A DNA stretch of 64,000 nt from Tubulanus polymorphus (Eukaryota; Nemertea; Palaeonemertea; Tubulaniformes; Tubulanidae), in contig NC_134027.1 in the NCBI RefSeq assembly GCF_964204645.1, positions 8,606,485 through 8,670,484 on the forward strand, written 5' to 3'. A program made the translations under genes and the position numbers. Position 1 is the first letter of the stretch, and each line of letters begins with the position of its first letter. Of this stretch, positions 23,734 through 36,200 are shown in pieces. The notes beneath the pieces are model-generated. The model saw only the letters and a list, made by a program, of their open reading frames with translations, made no database searches and had not been told where the DNA came from.

Positions 23734-26700
23734 CTATTGGAGTTTGTCCGGTTCCTCTTGTGTACAATAAAGTAATTTCTGCGATCGAACTGTGGCCTTC
23801 TCTGAAATATACGTAAGACTTAGATCATTATCTTCTAAAATACTTAAATCTGACAAATTTGCTTATATTTGAATTTACAAATTCTCTTTAGATTGAGTGG
23901 GATCACATTATGTATGGTTATTTATACTATTGATAATAATAAATTGTCATTTATATAGCGCAAGGTTTCTTTACAAAAGTTCAAATGCGAGAAACATTGT
24001 AGAATCTAGATACGCACTTACTTATAATTTTTTGGAGACCAGACGGTTTGTTTTTCCAACGTACACCGATCAGAAAAACGGGTACCCCCGATGCGACAAT
24101 CGACGCTCCAATAAGGCATTCCAATGGCGTATCGAACAGCGGAAACATTACCAGGAACACGCAAATACACAGGAAAAGAATCGGAAAGAACAGATTTATC
24201 TGCAACAAAACAACAAAGCGAAACTCTCATATGAATCATGAGAAAGTCTGGTTTATAGGGATTCTCAGTTCCTATTATTTTCTGTAATTTCGGATACCGT
24301 TTAGAAAATAGCTTATCCGTTATACCAAAAGTACATAACTTCATGAATTTTCGGTTATACCTTTATTGGACGATGAAGGTCTGGCCTCTTCCATCTCAAG
24401 TAAAGAAGTCCCATGATTGACAAGCCAATAAAGGACGACTCGACAAATGTTGTATAGTTTATTAGCTTATACACGTCATTGGTGCACAGGTATACCATTG
24501 AAATAACACACTGAAACCAGGAACACAGTTGTTTTGATTAATCAAATAGCTGTTCATGAGCTTGTAAACATCAACTTTCATATCAGTTAAGATAAACTGC
24601 GAACGTAAGATTCCAGGCATGATGATTTGAAAACTCCTAATCATATAGGTGCGCTTGGAAGATTACCACCCGAAAACTTTTGTTATTTTATATAAACTAA
24701 CTTGAACTTGAACTGCATGCTCAATCGAAGAATGAATATTTTCACATGCATCAGTAACGTTGTCTCTTTAGACTTTTGGTCTATTTGCACGCGACTGCCG
24801 GGGAAATTTAAAAGGCAGGGGTCCAGAGGAAAAGAAAATACATTTTTCGAGGTCCCTCCTCGGTATTAGATATGTTTGAAGAAAAATATCAGAAAGTATG
24901 CAATTTCCGAAAGGACTAGTTTTCAAATTTGCAGGGTTTAACGACCTTTCTTTTAACGATAAGGGCAGCCTCAATGGAAAGGCAGGAATCCAGATCCCCG
25001 AGAGCACCCCAAATTAGCTTCTATGGGCTGAGCTGCAGATCCAGATTTCCCTAGCTGGTACTTCAGTCAGGAAATACACATAATCATCACTTAAGTATGC
25101 GTAGCAATACTAACATTTATACTAATGTACACAAAAATAAATTTTAGCTTACCCCGAATAATAATGATGGTATGGGCGTATAGTACTTGATATTGATTAA
25201 AGCCAAAGCATCTGGTAAATGACCAGAACGCGCACCAACGAAGAATAACCTGCAAATGAAAATATGTGTATTGTAGTAATGACCTGACGAAGTCGAGCAT
25301 TGAGATTTTCTAATTCAAGCATATATGGTATATATATACTGCATGGAACAAAATTGTTTTGAGATGGGTCTTGAAGCTAGTGAATCTTTCGGCAATCTTA
25401 AATACAAATACGTTTGAGGAAAATAATTTCTTAACGTTGATAGTCAGGAAAATTCAGCCAATGACTCAATCAGTCACTTGGATGACGTCACTGCAGTCCA
25501 CTCAAGTCAAATTTCGATTGAATCTGTATTCTCAAAAGGTATATTCTGAATCTAGGATCTACAAAACTAAAGAGCTACTCGCAGTTGATATATTTACCTA
25601 GCCGATGCAAATATTCCTCCGTTCAGACCACCAAAAGTGGAGCAAGCAACAAATATCGGCATGACCCATGACATAACCCCGAGAGTTTTATCTGCGAATG
25701 TCTGCAAAATATCCAGAAATTGTTATTTATCGTCGAGAAAGAAGATGCTTTGACTTCCGAAAATGGATTTCTCGGAAGAAGATGCTTACTTACAACTGCT
25801 ACTGCATTCGATTCTAATAATTCCTGGGGAGTGAGGACCGTAAAATACGCTACATTTGCCAGCACATAAACTGTCGTAACTAACGGCATTGATATCCATA
25901 TAGCCCGGGGTAAATTTCTAAAATACAGGAGAATAACTACGTGAAATGTCGTTAAGTGGAAGAAGTCAGGAAAATCTTAAACACTTTATTCATCGGCTCG
26001 ACAATGATCCGTAATTTCGTTTCTAATTTTGCTAACTTACTTATACGGTTCAACTAGTTCCTCTGTTACAAAATTTAGATAATTCCTGAAAAATCAATTC
26101 ATACCTCACATTTTTAATGACGCGGGGTTTGCGGCTACATTGGCCTGTCATCGAGCAGGGTTCGAACCCGTTTAAAGCAATCGTTTAACAGAATTTTTAA
26201 GATTGATTCAAACCACTCAGGCAATTATCATCAAATTGATTGGAATTCAAAGACCTGACCACTGGATAAGCCATGAGAACTATCTAAGATCAGAGAAAAC
26301 ACCCGAATCACACAGGCCATCCACAGATTTACTTAAATATGGAATTGTAGATCGGCGAAATATTTCAAACTTACCATCCAGCATAAGAAAATAAACCGGA
26401 ATAAAATGCTACTGCGTACGAGCCCGGAGAACTGGCAGCACCTTCGAATGGACTTTTGAAATTTTGTACATGACCTGAAAACAATCCGTATGTCTAAATA
26501 TTCAATTCGTATCATGTCTAAAAGTTGCCAAGGAGAATGGCGATAGGTATCTCGAAGATTTTGCATCATTTTAAGTGAGAGAATCTTTCGTTTACGATAT
26601 CTATCAATTGCATCCATAACGAGTAATTTACCTTGGCCCATCATCACGAATCCAGTAATGATAATGACCAGAAGAGCGAAAACTTTTGTTACGGTAAAGA

Positions 26701-28967
26701 CATCGGTTACTCTCGCCGCCAGTTTGACATTGTAACAATTTATGAAAGTTAAAAGAGCTAAAACAAAAATCAAAAAGAAAACATTGATTGGATTGATTGA
26801 AAACGAAGAGAAATGTAGGCGGTATGTAATAAAGCCAACCTTTCTACTTTCTATAATATGTATATATTAAACAGACCTCAATTTCAAAATCGATTCATCT
26901 ATATAGTAGAATATGCGTGCCTAATTGGCCGTATAGGTTAATTTTTTCCTGAATAATAGGGGTCAGAAATGCAAAGCTCGTGATTATCGACAGCAATTAT
27001 CGTATGTATTTTCATCTGTAATAATCGTCCACGATCGAATGAGAAATATCCCGAGTATTACGCCGTTAGATGATCAGTATAGTTCCCTTCTTTTCCACTC
27101 TTTCCACTTCCACTTCCACACTATGTTTTCGGAAACAACCTAAGCTATTTTGTGTTTGCACCTCTCACATAAAAGAAATTAACTATTCTTTTGTATTAAG
27201 TGTGTGATTTTGACACTGCAGAACTGGATTAGATTTTGACATTATCTATGCGATTTAATTCTTTAAACTGAAAATTTGTTAGGTTGATAAGCGCTAATTT
27301 CATCTGAAGAAATCTATACTTAATCAATGCAGGGCCGTTGCGATAGATTTTTTATCAGTCCCTATATCTCATGAAACAAATAAGTAAACACGTATGGGCC
27401 GCATCAACTTGTTATGTTCCCAAGTAATAACGGATAATTTACCGTGATCCAGAAAACAGACAAAAATTGAAAATTACTACAATTAGCCACACGGATGATA
27501 GCTCTTTTAGCATTCCCAGTGGAATGATGTATCGGTGAGGTATTTTTTTGTCAAGCAACAAATCAGGTCAAATTCTGCTTAATACTATGAAAAACATTTA
27601 TCATTACTGAGGCTGGTAGCGTATACTTCATTATCGAAAATAATAATGTGTATCTTAATTCATTATACGTTATCGATAACATAAAATGATTAAATGTGAT
27701 AAAAAGGGTGAGCACTTTTTTCACGGGTTCCAATTCGCCGCAAGGATGGATTTAAGTTTTAAGGGGACGGGCCTTGTGGACTGGTCCAATCCCCTTCAAA
27801 ATTCGAATGTGCCCTCAGGAAAGTCGGAAAAAGATTCTGCTGCAAAGAAAATCTTAAAAAGAATGGAAATAAATACAAATAGACCCCTTTTTATCCCAAC
27901 ATTTTGTGACAGGACCACCAGACCCCCGCATTGCCAAATCTGCCTTTTTCATATCAAGTGCCCATTCCAATACCCCCTTCAGTCGAAGAATCTTAGATCA
28001 GCCCTGGATATGGACAGGACCAGCACAAATTCTATAGAAATTTTCATTACCTCCAAAAATCGTCCGGATCATTGCCTTACCTATACACGACGCAGCTATC
28101 AATCGAACCGCCTCGTCGGGGATTTCGCATGACGGAAAAAACGGCTGTAGTATGTAATTGGCGAAGGTCAACGCCGTGATTGCATTACCGACGGGTACAA
28201 TAATCAATACGGCCACCCACAGATACAAAAAGGCTGGCAACGCCCCGAAAGCCTCGTTGATGTAAGCGTAGTCAGCTCCTGACTTCAGAATACACGTTCC
28301 CAGTTCTGCATAGCATAGCGAACCAATTAATGAAATGACGCCGCACGCCGCCCAAATGACCAGTGATCCGAAAACGCTGCCCGACTTCTGAAGAACTCCT
28401 TTCGGTGAAACAAATATCCCGCTTCCGACTATTACACCGACAATAATACCAACTCCGCTTCCTAGACTGATATTTTTCTTTAGCTTTACCTAAAACGATT
28501 CACCACGCAAACAATACAAAACAAAATTCCGATTTGTTTCGATTTAAAAGTAGACTGAAAAAATTCTCAAAGCGTTTTTCAATGTTTACGTGATTATTTT
28601 TTTCAGTTATAAGTTGGTTAGATACATTCCCTGATCTGTAAAATGATGAACGTGATCAAGAAAATGAAAAATTCGAAATGATATTATCATCCTTGAACAC
28701 TAACTTTTGGCTTTTGATAAAACAGTCATAGTTAGAACTGTATATATAGCTCATACAACAGTAGCATTTGCTTTTAATTAAACCTAAAATATATCCCTAA
28801 TACACTAGCGTTGAATTAGTTGATGAATTATTCATCATTCTCAGTATAGTGTCGAAAATATGAAATAGCTATGCTAGCCTATGACAGTGACGATATCATA
28901 AATATACCTGAGTGTCATCCGATTCGGCACTTTCGCCATTTTCTCGGCTGCGAACGTTTTCCGCCAT
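23734..28967 (-). CDS. SLC7 heteromeric amino-acid transporter light chain, complete, 486 aa
   Basis: Minus-strand exons 28967-28908, 28489-28081, 26757-26632, 26474-26375, 26085-26041, 25917-25794, 25701-25598, 25249-25153, 24510-24361, 24199-24022 and 23801-23734: 1,461 nt, every junction in phase. Twelve-helix APC-superfamily exchanger of the LAT/b0,+AT/xCT group. Seen: [10 protein letters not shown] in helix 1 (residues 42-51), [17 protein letters not shown] in helix 3, and [14 protein letters not shown], whose Cys141 sits where light chains make a disulfide with the SLC3 heavy chain. Also [59 protein letters not shown], and [13 protein letters not shown] before the last helices. Length is normal for light chains. 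Which amino acids it carries cannot be read from sequence. It needs an SLC3 partner for surface delivery, by family knowledge. The last exon ([15 protein letters not shown]) resembles light-chain C-termini. Reading on without the last splice would add about 13 residues to a TGA at 23981. Confidence 0.93.
24781..25060. mobile_element. hAT-like MITE, CAGGGGCGGATC family, copy 3 (SLC7 intron)
   Basis: Contains AACGATAAGGGCAGCCTCAA, GGCAGGAATCCAGATCC and GATATGTTTGAAGAAAAATA, the inverse of the interior of the copy at 4769-5010. The right end GCAGATCCAGATTTCCCTAG is a worn terminal repeat. The left end is unclear. Confidence 0.7.
26758..28080 (-). other. SLC7 intron 2, holding a MITE
   Basis: Intron of 1.3 kb between the helix 1-3 exon and the [11 protein letters not shown] exon. 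About 270 bp at 27741-28016 is a hAT-like MITE. I saw nothing else of note. Confidence 0.6.
27741..28016. mobile_element. hAT-like MITE, CAGGGGCGGATC family, copy 4
   Basis: Left end CAAGGATGGATTTAAGTTTT, followed by AAGGGGACGGG; right end TCTTAGATCAGCCCTGG, the complement of the CAGGGGCTGATCTAGG start of copy 1. The open frame across it is not protein-like. Confidence 0.7.
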
Positions 28968-30367
28968 TGTCAATGTCGATGAAATGATATGTATCAGATG
29001 ATGAAAATAATTTTTTTCATGAACATGTATATGCACATATGCGCGTCAAATTATCTAATCTATATTCATTAGCCAGTGAGTATCACAAGCCTATTTCCAT
29101 ATCCGAATTGTTTTTTCCTCGTCTGGGATGTTTTCGAGGGTGTTTTCCTGTCAAGTCGACACCATTGGCTAAAATTACCACGCAGGCACTTTATCTTTTT
29201 CATGCCAGGTTCGCGGCAAAATTAGGTCGTATATTTATCGGCAGGATATAATGGGCAGCTTAATATCTTTTGCTGGATTGATTGGCATACATATCAAAGT
29301 ATTTCGTGAACAATAAGATGAAAGTGAAGTCCTCAATATTGTGACCTAAGGCAATCGGAGAGGAAAATTTACTAAAACTGAGCCAACAACTGAGCCAACC
29401 ACTGGGCTCAGAACGTCAGCGAATGTATTCTATTTGAATTTTGAAAGTAACTTTCACTTTCACCACGTATTACCTTTTTATCAGCAGTCTAAGAAGTATC
29501 ATCGCTATTTCTAACTCGTATTTCTCTGTCTAAACAAGTTAAAAATATTTGGTCAGTTTGAATGTCCTTGTCTTCAAAACGAAGATGGATAAAGCGGTTT
29601 CAATTATCACACCAACTACGCAGCTTCTAAACACCCAATTATAAACTTCTATGCACGGTTCAATATGAAGGAAAGTGGATATGAATACTCACCGATCGTG
29701 TGAAAATAAGCAGTTTAAATTATCGCTCTGCTCATTAGTGCAATTATCTTATTATTTCGTTGCTGGCAGCTTTAGGCAATGGACCAAGTCAATTTATGGC
29801 ATCGATATATGAATATGTGATTATTATTATTACACAGTTTCGTGCGGGTTAAACAGACAACTTGAGAACTGGGCATGGCTTGTGTCGGTTTCATTCGAAA
29901 AGACGCGTTGGTATTCATGACGTCCTTGCCTGTCCACCATATTTTGCCCTTCCAACTACATCATTTCAAACATTGCTCACATGCATCATATTGGCGGTCA
30001 GATGAGAGTCAAATGGACCCTTTTACTTCAGGTGGCCACTTGACGGTCAATGTGACGCGCTGTGACATCACGCGCCAATGATTTCTATTGGGCCTGTACT
30101 GTCATTTTGTGTTGGAAAGATTTGGGCTCATTCGAACAAGGGAAATCACATGGATTATGAAAGAATGTTTGATTCATGTCCTAAAACATATCGGACAATA
30201 TGGGTACTGGTCCACGTTGTCCACATCTCAGCCATCAGACGACCATCGAATAGAACAGCTTTTGACATAAACAAACAAGTAAATTCAAATATATAATATT
30301 GACTTTTATTACATCTCAACGGCCGATATACATAAACGTAGAAACGGTTCCATTTATCAATAATACA

Positions 30368-30488
<121 letters not shown>

Positions 30489-30780
30489 TTGTACAAAATA
30501 ATATATAAGATTATTATCGGGTCGTCGACATACCATCACAATTTGTTTTATAAATGAACAATGAGCTTCTTTTAAATCAGATCAATATCAGATTGGCAAT
30601 GCTACTTACCCTGAACAGACAATTGAAAAAGTGTGTTTCATGCGGTTAATGGAAGGTCACACTACTAATCGAATCGTAACGTTATCAAGCAAATGCCTTA
30701 ATTCCATATTATTGAGAAAAGTATTTCAAATATCCCTATTGATTAGACGAAATTTCACTTTTTAGACAAATTCCCAAAAC

Positions 30781-30808
30781 CAGGGAAGTGTGTCATCACA
30801 CTTCCCTG
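30781..30808. repeat. Perfect 12-bp hairpin
   Basis: CAGGGAAGTGTG, loop TCAT, CACACTTCCCTG. The arms are exactly complementary. It lies in intergenic DNA with no U-run after it, so it is not obviously a terminator or a microRNA precursor. Confidence 0.8.
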
Positions 30809-32499
30809 CTAAAACTAAGGAAAAATCAATCTTGAAAAACTTGTTTTTAGACAATCTTATTGATCTTATTCCTTTTTTCAATGATCAATTTGCTGAAACG
30901 GGCTGTAAAACAAGCCGTGGACAACATTTTTCGGAAATGTCGAATGAATGTGGGCCAACTCTTCGACGTATATACTATGTATATGGCTAACTACACGTGG
31001 AATGCAGAACTAAAATCTCAGTTTAACTGATGGCCGTCAGCACATCAAAACATTAAAACTATCTAGCTCTGATTTCTAGCTCAAATATCGTTAAACATCC
31101 ATACTAATCTGATGAATAAATTGAACCTAAAAAAACAAACGAACGCAGAGAAGAGGATAGGTACATATACTTATCAAATATTTTGTGGCTATAATACTGT
31201 GCGGCGAATTTTTTCTCTTAATATCTTTTGGCGAGGGGTACCGGTAGTCAAGCGTCGCATTAAATTAAATACAACGATCTCGATGTAAGCAACGAATAAT
31301 TTGATGAACGATCAACGAAAATTCAGAATAACATGGTAATATCGTGATGAAGAATCGCGCGTAGAATATAACAAAGTTAAACACTTTTATTTGTATTGTA
31401 AGATTTTGGTTGTATAGACTATAACACGGCATCGAAGAACAACGTAGCCAATTGAACGGGCAATAGATGAACAACATACTCCCACATTAAAATCATTGTT
31501 TTTACAGTTGATAACGTAATAAATTCCCGCCTAACACTTAAAACATACGTATCTAAATAACAACCTGCCATCAACATTATAACTAATGAAATAACAAATA
31601 AATATAAATTTTTGAATTAAATGTCAACTGTTATGGTGTTTTTATCGATGAAGTATCAACAATATCCATCCACACTGTACGACGAATCAATATCGGATGA
31701 CTTTGTTCTCGTTCGTGGTGTTTGAAAAAAAATCCCTCGGCCCGAAGATACTCTGATGTAGGAATCAATACGCAAACAAAATTCAACATTTTAATACATC
31801 CTTTCATTTGTGGTGGCTGATTGATTAGCGACACTGTGCATTATCATTTTGTAACCGATTCACGACAAACGAAATTTTGGAAAAAGTTTCACGTGGTGTG
31901 AAAACAACGTTAAATCAACAAATAAAGCGTAAAATCAACGTTGAAACTTTGTCATTGTTTTTACATAGATTTTATGTGGCGTAAAAACAATCGATTTTGA
32001 GGACGCACTTTTTGTCACGAATCAGCTACAAAAAACAATGGACGATGTTACTCCTACTCTGCCACCTTATTGATTTGCTTAAATATAGCACATAATGATT
32101 AAACGATTGCATTTGAGTACAAATATATACGGTAAATGCCATTAATCGGACCAGCGGTGACAAGTTGAAATTCCTCTAACCTCCCGATATATAGGACCGG
32201 TTCTACACCCTAGTTATACCTCAAATATCGACTTAGATCAAGCTACGGAATCTAAAAAAGATCTAAAATCTAAATATCTATGATTGTTTTTCAGGAACCA
32301 ATACTTTTTATTACACCATTAAGGGGCCAAATATGTGAACACAACAATTTGGACTATATTTTGAACAGAAACTATTACAACGAAAATTACAGTATATCTT
32401 CATAGTAATGATTATTTCTTTGAGAATCATAATAATAACAATAATAGTAATAATTAAATGTAATAATGATAAACAATAATAAATAATGAACAGCGTGTC

Positions 32500-33212
32500 A
32501 TGTATCGTTTTTACAAATTTATTTCAATATTGAGCATTTAACAAGTCACACAAAATCAAATGATAGCCATTAGACGATCTATTTTCCCCACATGTAAATG
32601 TCTTAATACTGGCGAATGAAGTTTTATTTCTATTTGCATTAGCATTCATTCTGTAGAATTGACTTTTCAAACGTACTTCCCATCCCTGGCACCGTCTGGC
32701 ACCGGCGCCCGTTATTGAGATACGGTGCAATTGGTTTTTGTCGACACGTGGAAGTCAAACGAATATGGAGATGAAGAACGTACGTATACCATTACCTGAT
32801 CGAGGATAGCGATACGAATACATCTTAAAAACGTTGCGGTGTGTGGATATAATTAATAATCGGGTCGCCACCTCGCATATGCGTTCAATACAAATATAGT
32901 CCACGTCGAGTAGAAAACCATTCGGGTCGGTTGCGAGGTTCCACAAATGGAAGTGTTCTCCGTTTTATTTACAACACATACGTACATTACTATGATGCGA
33001 TCATTTCTTTTCGTTAATGTTTTTTTTACACAACAAATCGTCTTCGATAAAAAAAGGAAAACTAAATCACTCATTGTCGCGTTTGAAAAATGTCTCTCTT
33101 TAGCCGGTTCAAATCACAGTTCTCGCTTCTCCCGCTACCCGAATAAGTAAACGTTACCGCCATCAATACCGCCATGAATCATCGTTTCGTTTTGCACATT
33201 TTGCACGTTTGG
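32500..33212 (-). other. Probable 3' UTR of the Rho GEF gene
   Basis: Follows the TAG at 33215-33213. A TTTATT on the plus strand at about 32519 gives a minus-strand AATAAA, so the transcript may end near 32500. No coding signal was seen here. Confidence 0.5.
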
Positions 33213-36200
33213 CTATAAGTACACGGTGTCAACGGATTTTGATTTCTCGTGGCACTGTCTTAACGTTTGCAGTCTCGAAGCACGTTTCATTTGAGATTCG
33301 AAATTTGTTCGCGCCGACGATTGGGGAGATGGGGGAGGGGGGTCAGATGACACGGACGATGAGTGGCTTTCGACGAATTCTATCACACTCGGTACAACAT
33401 CATCACCATCATCGTCATCGTCATCGTCGGCGACAGACGGACTAGCATCTTCCGTTTCGGGACTAGACGAAACGATGTGGTTGCTGCTAGCTAGGTCTGC
33501 TGGAGATACTAGCGGACTAGACGTCGTGGATGGTTCGATTTGATTTAAACGCGGGTGATTCCCGATGACGTCAGACGCAAGCGGAATCACCGGTTCGACG
33601 TCCTCGTCGATATCACGCATTCCGTCGTTTCCTAAACTACTACTTCGACCGGTAAGGATGCTCGGCCCGTTTTCCTCGGGCGCCTTCGGTGTTTCGGGGG
33701 TTTGTCCCGGACTAGAGGTAGGACTAAGCGGAGGCGGTTGATCAGTGCTCTGTAGTTGTGGGTGTAAACTTAAATGCTTCAATAAAAGTCTCGGTGATTT
33801 CCTTTTCGTTTTAGGATCCTGTCCGTTGGTCGCTTGTTGCTGCTGTTGTTTCTGAACAGTCTCTTTGTATTTCTCTTTCGAGTCTCGTAAATGCGCAAGC
33901 CAGTTAACCTGCAGCAAAATGGAAATTGATTGATTGATTTTAATTTCATAGAACATAATACCATATTATAATGATTTCTCTTACAAAACTTATGAACTAT
34001 GAAGGACTCGTCCACCCTGAAGGCCGTAGGTCTGTATACAGAGTGGACGAGCCCTGATGACTATGAAATGGATGATGAAAAATCATTATCAAAAAAGCTT
34101 TTCATATTTTTTTCTTTAAGCATCAAGTAATGACTGAATATATATTCTACCTTTATGGACTCGGAGGTGGCTTGTAATGTGTAGACTCCTATTATCTGCT
34201 GGAAACGGCTTATCTGAACCAAAACAAATGCATGCCGCAAACCATTTACTAAAAAGAAATATTGCATCTAAAATAACTGACTCCACTTGTTTTATGTAAT
34301 ATTTCTGATTATGCTGTTTCTAAAAATGTCTATAAAAGAAAATTCGTACCCGCCGCTTCGTGTGGACCAACGTCATGAATCGTGAATCTATCTAAAGCGA
34401 TCGGTTGCCTGTAGACAATCAATGCGTTATCTGATCCAACTCTGCTGTTATTACTTGATTGCGTGTCGCTTGTGTTTGTGGTCATATTCGATTTCTAATA
34501 AAAAGAAATATGTGCATCGGTTGAAATGTATTACTAAGATGCCATTAAATCAAAATTCCTGCTTTATATTCAAATTCTTGAAATTATTTATGATTAGACT
34601 ATTATTCAGAGTTTTAGTAGTGGTTTCCGTGGGAAGCCACTCGAAACGAGTAACGAAAATATTTCGGAGATCCCAGGTAAGCAGTTTTCTATCCATGAGC
34701 TCACTGCCATGGATTATGATTTTTGAGTAAAATATTTGAACTTAACAATTGATATATCCAAATACGTACCTTTCTTGTCGGTTTTTTAATTTTAGTTATG
34801 AGCAAAATATCGTCGAATAGAAACACACAAACGTCGACTGGTTTTGAGTTATCTAATGTATAGGAAAAATAAGAAAAAAAACCTCTAGTGAGTTAAGTCC
34901 TGTATTTCGTTACATAACTAGAACCTGGTAGGAATCGATTTTAGGTAAATTTGGGATTTCATAATTCGAAAAGGTTATTTCATTCGGTTGACCGATTGAG
35001 GTTCTATTCCGAATAGAATTTCTAATCAAGAAAAGTCGAAGAATGGGATCTTTTAGTGGACAAGGTTCTTACCCATCATGTATAACTGGCCTTCGTATAA
35101 GAGTTGTCTCTTCGGGCTGGCTAACAGTCGTTCGCACGGCTGTCGACTTAACGTATGCTTCAGAAACTGTGATAAAATTTTCAATTGGAAGTTATCATAC
35201 ATATATACAAATAACTACAAGAAAAAGAGATGTAAACCATCAAAGTCTGTCATCGCAGGTAATCTTAACTTACATCTGGAATATATACGCGAGGGTCCAT
35301 CTCGGAGATTGGCTGCCACACTAGTTGTTGTTGGATTTCCTGGACACGTTCGAAATTTTTCAACCATTTCATTTTCTCTTCTAGGCTCTCTGCGAAAAGG
35401 TGAGAAATTTTTATAGATCTTAACGTGAGCAATAGCCGCGATCACACGGAAACGATTTTGCCCGGGCGAAAATCAGGCCCGAGTCAAATTTGGCCCGTAT
35501 CTAATTAGAGAGCGCGCTCATACGTAAACTTGATACTAAACAATGCTTAAACAAAGCAAAGTGAGTCACCTGCAACAATTTGACCCTTGTTAAAATTTGG
35601 CTCGGGCCTGGTGTCCTACGTTTTTGGTCGGGCCAAATTTGGCCATGGCCCATTGATCACTCGTGAGAACAGGTTGGACCGGGTCAAAAGTGCTCGCGTG
35701 ATCGCGGCTAATGAGCACAACACAGAAAATCAGTCGATGTAAAGATGTGCGGTATAATCATTCGAAAATAATTTGCACTGAAATGGCATCGAAATTTGAA
35801 TCTCGACATGCTCAAGTTGCGTGAAAAAGCAATATCCAAATTAAGCTACACGCGATATTTGCCGCTGAGTATTCTCAACGAGAATAAATTGATTGTTGCG
35901 ATGAACGGTCTTGTTTTCAATGCAGCACGAATTCGCCGCGGTGAATTTCAATTGAGTTGATTGTATTCAAACGAGCGCCGTGAAAATTGGAAACGCAACG
36001 AGGCGTCGACTGGTGTGATCAGGTGTTGTTGTCGGCTGTGCACGAGAAAATACATCTTCGCTTGCCGGGGTTTGATTGCCTTACGCCGAAGCTCACGCCA
36101 ACACAAATCCTGGCCCTTCATTGATCTATTATTACCTTACCCAAAATTTCTTGGCCGGACAGGTTGCCGCTGAGCGGCCACCAGTTATATCTAGCCAATC

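Noticed and set aside
26130-26185. GGTTCGAACCC motif suggesting a tRNA gene
   Set aside because: It has a B-box-like core, but no A box at the right spacing and no cloverleaf could be drawn; at best a SINE trace.
27686-28132. Plus-strand open frame of 148 codons
   Set aside because: It runs through a hAT-like MITE and antisense to the SLC7 helix exon; no independent protein signal.
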